The notes beneath the pieces are model-generated. The model was not told the DNA's origin. It made no database searches and worked only from the letters and a program-made list of their open reading frames with translations. Shown here one piece after another: positions 1 through 9,734 of a stretch of DNA of 64,000 nucleotides (the first letter of the stretch is position 1; the number at the start of each line of letters is the position of its first letter). The translations under genes and the position numbers were made by a program. Origin of the DNA: an uncultured Bacteroides sp. (GTDB lineage Bacteria > Bacteroidota > Bacteroidia > Bacteroidales > Bacteroidaceae); the NCBI GenBank assembly GCA_900544075.1, contig UQTJ01000015.1:1-64000 (forward strand). The letters are read 5' to 3'.

Positions 1-70
1 ATATTGTTTATCAATCAATTATAATATTGAGGTTTTTTGAGTGACGAAGTCAGGGGCTTGGAATAACAAA

Positions 71-116
71 ATAATACTCGGCCATTGAAAATACAATGGT
101 CGAGCGGTATTTTTTA
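71..116 (+). terminator. Hairpin terminator at window edge
   Basis: An imperfect inverted repeat (left arm 71-87, right arm 94-110) is followed on the plus strand by a T-rich run. It lies just past the end of the minus-strand GH43 remnant, so it could serve that gene, or a plus-strand gene off the window, or both. Bases 1-70 show no gene. Confidence 0.55.
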
Positions 117-119
117 TTT

Positions 120-1123
120 TTAATCGATTTTATCGGACAGCAATAAAAAACTATACAGCCTGCCTTCACCAACTACTTTAAGAGCCACATCCTTAGAATT
201 GCATGGTAAAGTAGCAAGCGTTTCTTTTTCTCCACATGAAGCTTCAAGAACCATAACCTGTTCACCGTTTCTTACGCTACGTCCTAATACGAAATAATGG
301 CTTTCATCCTGATAACAAACCATACCTGCCATATCAGTTTCTTTTCCCGGAACAGCCAGCAAGGTACTGTCAAAGGCCAGATGCTGCTGCCTTCTGCCGA
401 TAAAAGCCGGATTTGCCACTTCTGCTATAGAAACAGGCTGAGGAGTTATAACCAGTTTTCCATCCTCTGCTCCCCACCACTGGGAACGAGGAGTGCGTAT
501 AAAGCTCCATCTGTAATCCAGGGTGGCAGTGTCGCCCTCAGGAGCATCATTATTCACAATATACCCCTTACCATTATCGTCAAAAAACAGCGACGGGTCG
601 ATTCCACCTACCTGTGGAAGCAAAATAGGGTCACTCCACTCCCCTTTCATCGGATTATCCGTCTTAACAAGGAAATTGCCTATTCCGTCCACACAAGTAG
701 TAATCATATAGAACATATCATTATGCGGATTATACTGGATGGCAGGTGCATAAATCCCTCCACTGAGTCGAATACCGTCCAGATTAAGCTGCGATGGGCG
801 GTTTAGCACATGCCCCAACGGTTTCCAGTTCACCAAATCCTTACTGTGGAATATAGGTACCCCCGGATAATATGAGAAAGAAGAATTCACGAGAAAATAA
901 TCGTCCCCTTTTCTGCATATACTCGGGTCCGGATAAAAACCGCCAAGAATCGGATTCATATACTGTGATGCCGAATCTATATCCTGTTCCACACCGAATC
1001 ATTACCTGAATAGCAGAAATTACTGAACACTGCTGTTTCAGTTTTCTGCAACGAAGGAGAGCATGCACTCAGGCATGCTGCTCCCATAGCCATTACGGCC
1101 ACTACTGATTTTATGTTTTTCAT
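120..1123 (-). pseudogene. GH43 glycosidase remnant (frameshift, internal deletion, truncated end)
   Basis: The N-terminal frame from ATG 1123 gives a lipoprotein signal (lipobox LSAC, Cys about 21) and then hits a stop near 977. One missing base near 984-986 (AGGAT where AGGGAT would keep frame) joins it to the next frame, which has typical GH43 blades: YPDPSICRKGD with the catalytic-base Asp, SGGIYAPAI, and GGIDPSLFFDD with the pKa-modulating Asp. Right after NNDAPEG (near position 533) the protein jumps to RWSFIRTPRSQWW, the start of the ConA-like C-terminal domain. Roughly 200 residues expected in full-length relatives are therefore absent, including the general-acid Glu. The C-terminal domain is also cut short; at the SF-LLLS end another frame reads SFYC, pointing to a slip in a T run. 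Loss of catalysis is inferred. It would have been an accessory exo-acting xylosidase or arabinofuranosidase of the xylan locus. Confidence 0.85.
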
Positions 1124-1155
1124 CTATATAGTCTTTTTGAAATTCCAATTCTGAA

Positions 1156-3687
1156 TCAATTCCTTTTGCAGTCCGATTCATTCATATAAAGATAAGATTT
1201 GCTATATCCACCGTAATCCACAACTATTTTCTCCAGAACCACAGCCGGATGCAAAGGCTTGAAGTCAAGCACATAAGTACTGTCTTCGGAAACCGGAAGC
1301 TCCAGATTTACCTCTTTTTCAATAACCCTTCGTGCCACAGTAGGATAGAATACAGTATATACATTTTCCTTATCCTCATTCATATTATGGTTGAAGTTAA
1401 CAGTTTCAGTATTTCCACCTCTGAAACCGACAGTATATTCATGTCCCTTCACATCAGCAAAAGCAAGAGTGGATTTCACTACTACAATCACTTTCACATC
1501 TTTCACACCTTCCGGCAATTGCATTTTATATGAAAGCGAAGCCCCCTCTGCAGATTTAGTATAAGGCATCAGTGTAACGCCACCAAGCGTACGTCCCATA
1601 TCAGGAATAATTTTCCACTCCGTACCTTCCGGAGCATTATTCTCATAGAAATGAGGAGCCTCCATAGCCACATATCCGTTCTTTCCGGTAAACACATATC
1701 CTCCAACAGCCTTTTCCGCTTCAGCTATACGCTTCACTTCTGGAAGTTTGTCAGCCGGGAAATTATCATTCCACGAAGTATATCCGATATGCTTCTGTAT
1801 CATCATTCCCTTCCATTTGCCTTCCGCCATCACATTATTATAGTCATCACTCAATGCCTTATCGCGTGCAAAACATTTCTCCACCTTGTCTGCCCACAAA
1901 TTTGCCATAGGATTACCATCAGCATAAAGTTTATGGTTCATAGCCTGAGCATAATACATTTCATAAAGATTCGACATAGCCTGAACAGGATAAAGAAGCA
2001 ACTGCTTGTAAGCATCTCTATATTCCGGAGAAAGCGACATATACTGTCTTAAAGCCTCCATTTCCAACCTTGCATAATCATCCGCCACCTGTTTCCACTC
2101 TCCCGTTTCAAGATTATACGTTTTGGCATCAAGCATTTCGGCAGTCACCCTTCCGTTATACTTAGTGTACAGATTCAATATTCTTGCTGCCTCATCAGCC
2201 TGACTTTCTCCGAATGACTGTACACAGAACTTACGTGCATGCTCCATAAAGTTTTCGGCAGTATAAGCATCAGGATTCCAGGCCATATCAAGGAAAAACT
2301 CAATAGGATACTCCATAGGTTTGAGGTCACCCACATTCAGAACCCACAATCTGTCTACGCCATATTCATATGTCAGATGCAACTGTTCCCACATACCCTG
2401 AATAGGAGTCATATTCATCCATTTTGAGTTACGCGGAGCACCTACATAGTCTACATGATAGTACATCCCCCATCCTCCTGGATGCAAACGTTCCTTTTCA
2501 TTAGGAAGGCGGCGCACATTCCCCCAGTTGTCATCACAAAGCAGCATGATTACATCTTCCGGCACACGCATTCCCTTATCATAATAATCAAGGACTTCCT
2601 TATATAAGGCCCAAAGTTGCGGAGTTTCCTTTGCCGGCTTACCAGTTACTTCCTTTATTATTTTACGCTGGTTCTCAACCACAGACTCCAGGAGTTTAAC
2701 GTTAGTATCCTCACTCATAGCCTCGTCACCATCACCACGCATACCTATAGTGATAATATCCTCAGTATCTTTCACCCTTTCAATTCCTTCGCGGAAGAAC
2801 TGGTCTATCACTTTCTTGTTCGTAGAATAGTTCCACGCACCATATTCCTTACGTTTTCTTGCCCATTCCTGATGATTTCTTGCCATCGGTTCATGATGAG
2901 AAGTACTTATTATCACCCCCATTTCATCCGCAGTCTTGCTGTTCAAAGGGTCATCGGCATAAAAAGCCCATCCCCACATAGCAGGCCACAGGAAATTACC
3001 CTTAAGTCTGAGAATAAGCTCAAACACATCTGCATAAAATCTATGATCACCAAAATCTGTACCATAATGATTATTTACCCAGCTGGTCAGACAAGGAGCC
3101 TCATCATTAAGGAATATTCCACGATACTTTACAGCTGGCTCACCGTCTGTATATACTCCCGGCATGGCATAAATCTCAGTATGTTTTTCTACAGGCACAT
3201 CCATCCACCAGTACCACGGAGAAACGCCCATCTGTTCAGACAGTTCATATATACCATATATAGTTCCGCGTCTGTCGCTACCGGCTATAACAAGAGCCTT
3301 GTCCACTCCTTCCAGCGGATTGTCAACCGTCGTTATAATATATTTCTCGCTTTTCCCTTGAAGTTCCTTCTTATCAAGTTTTTTAGATTTTATAAGCTGT
3401 CTGATATATTTCGACTCAATACTTCCGATAATAATACAATTCTTATCTTTAACCTCATCAAGTAGTTCCGGCTTGACTCCACACACACGGTTAAAATCTT
3501 CAACAAGATTATTTATTGCTATACTAATACCTTTCTGATCGGAATTATCATATATAATATTTACTACTTTCCCATTTTTTAATATCTGTAAAGAGCCATC
3601 AACTCTTTTAAATGAAATAAACTGATTTGCTGAGTTTGAAAACACAGAAATAAATAAAAGGACAATAAGTATATATGGTTTCTTCAT
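1156..3687 (-). CDS. GH115 xylan alpha-1,2-glucuronidase
   Basis: An 843-residue protein, a normal length for glycoside hydrolase family 115, with an N-terminal signal peptide (about residues 1-20) suggesting periplasmic location. Family-like stretches include the N-terminal alpha/beta domain ending in GSDRRGTIYGIYELSEQMG, then VSPWYWWMDVPVEK, YRGIFLNDEAP, LKGNFLWPAMWGWAFY, STSHHEPMARN, GMRGDGDEAM, LCDDNWGNVRRLP and a beta-rich C-terminal domain after about residue 650. Known family members remove 4-O-methyl-glucuronic acid from xylan or its oligosaccharides. It is the distal intact gene of the minus-strand xylan cluster and fits a glucuronoxylan target together with GH30. A hairpin separates it from the GH2 gene. 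Its DNA looks less A+T-rich than the GH2-SusC part of the cluster. Confidence 0.92.
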   Translation of the reverse strand: MKKPYILIVLLFISVFSNSANQFISFKRVDGSLQILKNGKVVNIIYDNSDQKGISIAINNLVEDFNRVCGVKPELLDEVKDKNCIIIGSIESKYIRQLIKSKKLDKKELQGKSEKYIITTVDNPLEGVDKALVIAGSDRRGTIYGIYELSEQMGVSPWYWWMDVPVEKHTEIYAMPGVYTDGEPAVKYRGIFLNDEAPCLTSWVNNHYGTDFGDHRFYADVFELILRLKGNFLWPAMWGWAFYADDPLNSKTADEMGVIISTSHHEPMARNHQEWARKRKEYGAWNYSTNKKVIDQFFREGIERVKDTEDIITIGMRGDGDEAMSEDTNVKLLESVVENQRKIIKEVTGKPAKETPQLWALYKEVLDYYDKGMRVPEDVIMLLCDDNWGNVRRLPNEKERLHPGGWGMYYHVDYVGAPRNSKWMNMTPIQGMWEQLHLTYEYGVDRLWVLNVGDLKPMEYPIEFFLDMAWNPDAYTAENFMEHARKFCVQSFGESQADEAARILNLYTKYNGRVTAEMLDAKTYNLETGEWKQVADDYARLEMEALRQYMSLSPEYRDAYKQLLLYPVQAMSNLYEMYYAQAMNHKLYADGNPMANLWADKVEKCFARDKALSDDYNNVMAEGKWKGMMIQKHIGYTSWNDNFPADKLPEVKRIAEAEKAVGGYVFTGKNGYVAMEAPHFYENNAPEGTEWKIIPDMGRTLGGVTLMPYTKSAEGASLSYKMQLPEGVKDVKVIVVVKSTLAFADVKGHEYTVGFRGGNTETVNFNHNMNEDKENVYTVFYPTVARRVIEKEVNLELPVSEDSTYVLDFKPLHPAVVLEKIVVDYGGYSKSYLYMNESDCKRN

Positions 3688-3706
3688 ACAAAACTATTAT
3701 TTAATC

Positions 3707-3734
3707 AACGAGGCTGTCTTAATACAGCCTCGTT
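3707..3734 (-). promoter_or_regulatory. Intercistronic hairpin between GH2 and GH115
   Basis: A perfect 11-bp stem (AACGAGGCTGT / ACAGCCTCGTT) with a 6-nt loop lies in the 83-bp gap between the GH2 stop and the GH115 start. There is no good U-tract on the minus strand, so it may be a processing, stability or partial attenuation element rather than a full terminator. Confidence 0.6.
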
Positions 3735-3770
3735 ACAATCTTTACTATTAACTTTAATTTTTATCCATTG

Positions 3771-6137
3771 TTAATTTATTTTTTGGGTATTTATTGTTGC
3801 AATATACGGTTTATGCTGCCCTTCCATAAATACCTTTACTGTAATTTGACCTTCATTTCTTAATGACTGAACAATTATTAAAGCTTTACCAAAATATGTT
3901 TTTAGACTATCTGTTGAAAAAGTATCTAATCTTCTTAAATCTCCATTATCAAGACCTAGAAACCTCCCTTCTCCTTCAACCTTGACAGTTATCTTTTTAT
4001 CATCTGTCTGAACTTCATTTCCATTTTCATCATAAAGTTGCACTATTATATGAGAAATATCATGTCCATCAGCCTTTATATTAGTCCTATCAGCGTTCAA
4101 AGATAAATAAGATGTTTTTTTAGTTGTTTTAAGAGTATGTTCAGCAACTTTTTCTCCATTTCTATATCCAATTGCCTTTATTTCACCTCTATTATATGGA
4201 ATATTCCAGATAATTGTATTATTTTTAAAACTATCAGTTTTTTGAATACCCATAGATTTTCCATTCAAGAATAGCTCTACACTTTCACAATTAGTTATAG
4301 TACACACTTGTATAACCTGCCCTATATATGAATTTGGTAAATTCCAATGAGAAGCCATTTTAGGCCATTGCCATAAATCACGTCCATGATCAATATCTAA
4401 TGATGGATCTAAAAAAGCAATCGACACTATAGGTTCTTCATTCCACATCGCTCTATGATAAGCAGCACGTGGTTTTTCAAACATACAAATATCAAATAAG
4501 CCATTAGGCCAACCTCGACTTTTTCCTCCTACTGCCTCACCCAAATAATCAACACCTACCCATATAAAACCTCCTGCAACAAAATCATTATCTGATATAA
4601 TATTCCATGGATTATATGTGGTATAACTTCTAATATTCCCTTCCTCACCACTATAATATGGCAATTCTTCAGTAATAATAAAACGCCTATTGGGAAATTT
4701 TTTATGATCACTCAGCATTCTAGCCTCCAAATAATTATACCCAATAACATCTGTTATTCCTGCAAATTTTTCATTATGGTTATTCTGTGCTGCTAATATT
4801 GTCATTCTAGTAGGTTCTATTTTATGTACAAAATCATTTAGCATTTTTGCACGTTCAACACCTTCATTAGAATCATCCCATGCTTCCTTTAATTCGTTTC
4901 CTATACTCCAAAGAATAACAGAAGGGTGGTTTCTATCACGCAATATCATATTTTCAAGGTCTTTTCTCCACCATTCATCAAAATATTTCTCATAATATCC
5001 TGATTTCCATTTATCAAAAGCCTCATCTATTACCAATAATCCCATTTTATCACATAAGTCCATAAATTCAGGAGAGAATTGATTATGTGCACAACGTATT
5101 GCATTACATCCATATTTCTTTAAAATCTCCAGTCTTCTTTCATTACTTCTATCAGGAACAGCCACGCCTAATGAACCTGCATCTTGATGTAAACACAAAC
5201 CTTTCAGTTTTATCCTTTTCCCATTAAGGAAAAAACCTTTATCTGAAGTAAACATTATCTCACGTATACCAAAAGATGTTTTGTATACATCTACAACTTT
5301 ACCATTTATCTCTACATATGTTTCCAAATTATATAAATATGGATCATCTATCGACCATAAATTAGGTTCATTTACAACTAAATTCTGTTTTATATCCAAC
5401 GTATCATTCGAGGATAAAGTCAAATTATATTTGGAAGATGATGAAACGAATTTTCCATCTGCATTAAATACGCTGTGCCATACCCTTGCTTTAACTCCAT
5501 ACTTTAATGTATTGGTTATAGAAGTGACAATATCAACGTCGGCTGACTTTGTATCTATACTAGGAGTAGTTACATATGTCCCATAATTAATTACGTGTAC
5601 TTTATCCTTAATCAACAACCATGCATGACGATAAATACCAGAACCTGTATACCATCGAGCAATATCATTTTTTCCAGAACGATCCACTCTTACACTAATT
5701 GTATTTTTTTCACCTATTTCAAGAAAAGGTGTCAAGTCATACTCAATACTACAAAATCCATAAGGACGAAAGCCTAAATGTTTACCATTAATATAAACAT
5801 CACTTTGATGAAAAATACCATCAAAAAGGATTGATATAGACTTACCTTCATAAGACTTTGGTACAATAAATGATTTACGATACCAACCTATACCACCTGG
5901 TAGATTTGCAACTGATCCACTAACTTTAGAATCAAAATTTAATTTAATGCTCCAATCATGAGGTAATTGAACCTCTTTCCAATCATTATCATTATAATCT
6001 TCTTTTAAGTAAGAAACACTATCAGAAAGAGTAAATTTCCAATCAAAATCAAAATTTTCTTTTATTCTACTTTGTCCGCCAGCAAATAGACAAAAATAAA
6101 ACGAACTAAATAAAAAATACAAAATAACCCTTTTCAT
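3771..6137 (-). CDS. GH2 family glycosidase (beta-galactosidase type)
   Basis: I place the start at the ATG at 6137 because MKRVILYFLFSSFYFCLFAGG is a signal peptide; the 34 upstream residues are A+T-rich filler. The 788-residue product has the GH2 order: jelly-roll sugar-binding domain (SWIRKSF-like segment GIGWYRKSF, then DVYINGKHLG), Ig-like domain, TIM barrel, and C-terminal Ig-like domains. WSIGNEL gives the acid/base Glu at about residue 415 and IITEELPYY the nucleophile region at about 490; GGFIWVGVDYLGE follows. GH2 covers beta-galactosidases, mannosidases, glucuronidases and some xylan side-chain enzymes, so the exact substrate is open. Context suggests a periplasmic enzyme trimming xylan-derived oligosaccharides. 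The 251 bp upstream is A+T-rich with no promoter I can name. Confidence 0.85.
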   Translation of the reverse strand: MKRVILYFLFSSFYFCLFAGGQSRIKENFDFDWKFTLSDSVSYLKEDYNDNDWKEVQLPHDWSIKLNFDSKVSGSVANLPGGIGWYRKSFIVPKSYEGKSISILFDGIFHQSDVYINGKHLGFRPYGFCSIEYDLTPFLEIGEKNTISVRVDRSGKNDIARWYTGSGIYRHAWLLIKDKVHVINYGTYVTTPSIDTKSADVDIVTSITNTLKYGVKARVWHSVFNADGKFVSSSSKYNLTLSSNDTLDIKQNLVVNEPNLWSIDDPYLYNLETYVEINGKVVDVYKTSFGIREIMFTSDKGFFLNGKRIKLKGLCLHQDAGSLGVAVPDRSNERRLEILKKYGCNAIRCAHNQFSPEFMDLCDKMGLLVIDEAFDKWKSGYYEKYFDEWWRKDLENMILRDRNHPSVILWSIGNELKEAWDDSNEGVERAKMLNDFVHKIEPTRMTILAAQNNHNEKFAGITDVIGYNYLEARMLSDHKKFPNRRFIITEELPYYSGEEGNIRSYTTYNPWNIISDNDFVAGGFIWVGVDYLGEAVGGKSRGWPNGLFDICMFEKPRAAYHRAMWNEEPIVSIAFLDPSLDIDHGRDLWQWPKMASHWNLPNSYIGQVIQVCTITNCESVELFLNGKSMGIQKTDSFKNNTIIWNIPYNRGEIKAIGYRNGEKVAEHTLKTTKKTSYLSLNADRTNIKADGHDISHIIVQLYDENGNEVQTDDKKITVKVEGEGRFLGLDNGDLRRLDTFSTDSLKTYFGKALIIVQSLRNEGQITVKVFMEGQHKPYIATINTQKIN

Positions 6138-6388
6138 ACATATATAATTTTCACTGTAATATATTAATAAAAAATTATTCATATAAACCTTTATAAACAA
6201 AATATTATCATAAACAATAAATAGGTTAATTATACTCAACTACAAGAGTATATTATAAACATATTATTAAACTAATTTATATTTAATAGTTACCAGTTGG
6301 AATTTAAATTCACTTACGACTAAGGCTTGTCAACAATAAATAACATCTTTAAAATATCATATATATCACAATTATTAAAAAAAATAAC

Positions 6389-7729
6389 TTATCTTTCAAA
6401 TACAAATACAGCTACAGTATAAGGTTCAATATTTATACCAGAATCTATATTTAATTCTGAAATTATATCAAAATCTTCACTATAGTTAGGAAAAGCTTCA
6501 TTAGGAACAGTATAATAAATTTTCTTAACTGAGGATGGAATAAATGGTAAATTCAATAATAAATCTTGAATTTCTTCATCTCCACTATTAATACACATAA
6601 GTACAATGTTTTGAACATTATCAATATATGCAGAATTTTTCAGTTTATCAAATTTTTGATTTGATAATATTGTCTTAATTCTTGTTTTTCCTGTTACAAA
6701 CTTGGAAAATAAAGAGAAAAGATACCCTCGTGGAGTAATCTTACTCATTTCAGATCCTGCATTACCATCACCTAACATACCATAATATCTACGACCATAC
6801 CAATATATATAGGCATTCATATCAGAAAGCATAGATTGATTTACACTATTTATAAACTGTAAAGCTTCATCTCTTGGACTTCCTATTAATTCAAACGGAG
6901 AAGACTTATCCCATGCTTCATTCAATAAATATTCGGTCATCCAAACTTCTTTACCTTTCTCTTTAGCTAAATCATACGAAGTATTACCTCCTCCATAAAT
7001 ATGACCACCTACAATATCAAGATTAGAACACGCCTCTTCATCTTCCAACACAGCATCTGTAGCTTCATGACGAAACTGGAACGATTCACCAGTCATTAAC
7101 TTTACAGAAGGATAAGCTTCTTTAATGCCTTCAGCAAAATTCTCGAAAAAATACGCTTGTTGCTCACCACTCCAAAAACAGCTTTCATAACTAACTTCAC
7201 AATCAGGTTCATTTTGAATAGACAAAACATCAATATCAGCATTATTTTGCTGCATATACCCTAAAAACTCTTTCAGATACTCTGCATATCCTTCATAATC
7301 TACCAGTTCACCTCCAACTATATTGTTATTTGTTTTCAGTTCTGCAGGAGGAGTCCATGGCGTAGCCAATATTTTAGCTCCTAAAGATTTTGCCTTCTTT
7401 ACAACAGGAACAATTGTCCCCCATCTGTCATCAGCATTCTGGCTACTACTTTTGGGAGCTATTCTTACTCTCAATATATTAAGTGACAACTGACCTTGCT
7501 CTTTTCCAAAAAGTTTAGAAACCTCAGCATCTGTAAGAGCCGTTTGCTGCCACGATGTTTCCATAACTCCAAAACCTGTCACTGTTTGATACTTAGTATT
7601 AGTATCAATAGTTAAGGTTGCTGGAATTGGTTCTGGCACATCAATATTTATATATTCAGCTTTATCACAACTGTACAACCCCAATAAAGCTGAAAAAGCA
7701 ACATATAATAATTTATTATTTCTATTCAT
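6389..7729 (-). CDS. GH30 lipoprotein, probable endo-glucuronoxylanase
   Basis: A 446-residue lipoprotein with lipobox LYSC (Cys 21). The TIM barrel shows family 30 marks: GFGVMETSW, LRVRIAP, ATPWTPPAELK, SIQNEPDCE with the acid/base Glu near residue 174, and VWMTEYL with the nucleophile Glu near residue 266. SKITPRGYLFSLFSKFV and a short C-terminal beta domain close it. The layout resembles subfamily 8, whose characterised members need a methyl-glucuronic acid branch on xylan; I infer the subfamily from pattern only. In xylan loci of Bacteroides this position, next to the surface binding proteins, usually holds a surface GH10 endo-xylanase, so this enzyme probably does the initial chain cutting. 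Confidence 0.82.
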   Translation of the reverse strand: MNRNNKLLYVAFSALLGLYSCDKAEYINIDVPEPIPATLTIDTNTKYQTVTGFGVMETSWQQTALTDAEVSKLFGKEQGQLSLNILRVRIAPKSSSQNADDRWGTIVPVVKKAKSLGAKILATPWTPPAELKTNNNIVGGELVDYEGYAEYLKEFLGYMQQNNADIDVLSIQNEPDCEVSYESCFWSGEQQAYFFENFAEGIKEAYPSVKLMTGESFQFRHEATDAVLEDEEACSNLDIVGGHIYGGGNTSYDLAKEKGKEVWMTEYLLNEAWDKSSPFELIGSPRDEALQFINSVNQSMLSDMNAYIYWYGRRYYGMLGDGNAGSEMSKITPRGYLFSLFSKFVTGKTRIKTILSNQKFDKLKNSAYIDNVQNIVLMCINSGDEEIQDLLLNLPFIPSSVKKIYYTVPNEAFPNYSEDFDIISELNIDSGINIEPYTVAVFVFER

Positions 7730-7753
7730 ATCAGTCTATTTTTCATTTTATTA

Positions 7754-9724
7754 TTATTCTACCGGACCTTTAACATAAGGAACTAAACGGAAAGCGCCAA
7801 AAGCAAGTTGATACCCCTTCATATCAGTACCTTTTGAATAATTTCCGTCAGAATTCTTAAAGTTACCCGCTTTCAAAGAAATATATGTATTGGTAGTAAA
7901 TTCAGTCTTAGCTTGAGCTATCGTCAAACCACCAAAGCATGAGAGCTGTGATAATGGTAAAATCATAGTACGCCATCCACCATAAAATTCAAAAGGTACA
8001 ATTGTTTGCTGATTCCATAATGCAATAGTCATTCTACCATTTCCATCAGTACTATTTTTCCCTGTTTCCCATCTCCAAGATCCAAGTGTCCATGGACAAG
8101 TCATATAGAAATCAAATTCTATAGCCAAATTTTCACATAAAGTTTCATCTGCTATTCCTGAACTCGTTACATTTGCAACTCCCCATAATTTATCATAAGT
8201 AAATCTAAATTTAAGCAGATCATCCCCATCAGTACTTATTAGAGAAGTTAAAACGTCTATTGCCCCATCAGATGGAATTAATCTATAATTTGCCGGAGAA
8301 GCTGGAAAACCTTGAGTATTTGCCGGATAAGAAACCGTTTGTGTTCCTGACATTGTAATATCTTTTCCATTAAATTTTGCTTGATTGCTACCTGCATATC
8401 CATCTCCACTAAAAGTACTAATAAACAAATTATCTTTCCTGTTTATATCATTATAAGAATATCCTTTTTTACCTGTAGTAGTTTCAAGAGTGATATAACC
8501 AGGGGTTTCATCACCTCCCTGAGGTACTTTAACTTTAATAGTCTTATTATCAACTTTCTCAAATTCTGTTGCCGATACATTACCTGGGAAAATAACAGAA
8601 CTTACATCATTAAAATTCTCTCCCCAAATATAAATATATTCTCCGGCCTTAGCCATCGTGTGAGAAACAGATGTCACAAGAGGAGAAGGTTCATTACCTG
8701 CTATTGATATTTCAATAGTAGTAGAGCCATAAGGAGTTTTAATTATAATCTTATTCATATCCTCAAGTTCTACATTATCCTCACCTACAGGTAAATCGCT
8801 CGGTATAGTTATAATTAATGCCACACCGTCATAACTAAATGAAGTATTTTCAAGCTTTGTACCATTACACCACACTTCATTTACCAAATCCATGTTGACA
8901 CCTTTTATCTTTATTACATCTCCAGGATTAATAACAGATATTGTTGAACCATCTTCATTTGTAATACCATCTTCATCCACTTTTGCTGTTGGTCCAGTAA
9001 ACGTAAACGAATAAGAAGAAGACAACTTTTCGCCAGTAGATGTTTCTACATCTATTTTATTCAATTTACTTTGATCAGTAACATCTTCTCCAACAGGTGT
9101 TTCCATTGGAATATTCACTTTAAGAGCCGTTGAAGAGACTCTATTCTCATCTGTAATATCTACAGCATAACCGTTAAAAAATAATTTATTAACGACGTTC
9201 AGTCCGGCACCTTCTACTTGTATTTGTGTACCTATTTCTGCAGATGCAACAAGCTTACCAACATAATCTTCTGAAGATGAAAATACCCTAACTCCATTTA
9301 TTGATAATTTACTACTTATAATAGTAACTTTATCAAATACAAATTCGTTTATATCAGTTTTAACCTTAATAGTGTTAGCGACTGATTCTTCTAATCTGTT
9401 CAATGGTGTAGTCTGTGGAATTACAACTTCCAAATAGGTGTTACCTAACTTAATAAAATCAGTCGATGCAACTTCTTTACCATTAAAAGAAACGCTTGTA
9501 GCAGTTTCTAAATTTACCCCCTCCAATCTTACATGTGTACCAACCTTAACTTGTGAAACAGATTTCCATTCTTCACCATCAAATTCGCATACAGACTGAA
9601 TCACTGTATTTTTGAGAAAATTATCTTCCAATGATGTTATATTTTCTTCTGAACAGGATAAAAAAGAAAACATAAATATCATTGTAAATAAAGAACTCAG
9701 ATTTCTAAAAATATTTGTCTTCAT
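7754..9724 (-). CDS. Surface glycan-binding lipoprotein with IPT/TIG domains (SGBP-B type)
   Basis: A 656-residue lipoprotein (lipobox FLSC, Cys 24). About residues 40-430 form repeated Ig-like IPT/TIG units, seen as recurring G-x-x-V/L-x-x-V-x-FNG and V-x-(I/V)-P patterns (for example VSFNGKEVAS, KLFFNGYAV, EVWCNGTKL, SVIFPGNVS). The last roughly 220 residues are a beta-rich domain like the glycan-binding C-terminal domain of SGBP-B proteins, ending in GAFRLVPYVKG. Known SGBP-B proteins capture polysaccharide at the cell surface for the SusCD complex. It is encoded between SusCD and GH30 and appears paralogous to the next gene upstream. The ligand is inferred to be xylan. Confidence 0.8.
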   Translation of the reverse strand: MKTNIFRNLSSLFTMIFMFSFLSCSEENITSLEDNFLKNTVIQSVCEFDGEEWKSVSQVKVGTHVRLEGVNLETATSVSFNGKEVASTDFIKLGNTYLEVVIPQTTPLNRLEESVANTIKVKTDINEFVFDKVTIISSKLSINGVRVFSSSEDYVGKLVASAEIGTQIQVEGAGLNVVNKLFFNGYAVDITDENRVSSTALKVNIPMETPVGEDVTDQSKLNKIDVETSTGEKLSSSYSFTFTGPTAKVDEDGITNEDGSTISVINPGDVIKIKGVNMDLVNEVWCNGTKLENTSFSYDGVALIITIPSDLPVGEDNVELEDMNKIIIKTPYGSTTIEISIAGNEPSPLVTSVSHTMAKAGEYIYIWGENFNDVSSVIFPGNVSATEFEKVDNKTIKVKVPQGGDETPGYITLETTTGKKGYSYNDINRKDNLFISTFSGDGYAGSNQAKFNGKDITMSGTQTVSYPANTQGFPASPANYRLIPSDGAIDVLTSLISTDGDDLLKFRFTYDKLWGVANVTSSGIADETLCENLAIEFDFYMTCPWTLGSWRWETGKNSTDGNGRMTIALWNQQTIVPFEFYGGWRTMILPLSQLSCFGGLTIAQAKTEFTTNTYISLKAGNFKNSDGNYSKGTDMKGYQLAFGAFRLVPYVKGPVE

Positions 9725-9734
9725 AAATCAACAA

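Noticed and set aside
2617..3465. 282-residue plus-strand open frame
   Set aside because: Antisense to the GH115 gene, no recognisable domain, and rich in Tyr/His/Ser as expected from the complement.
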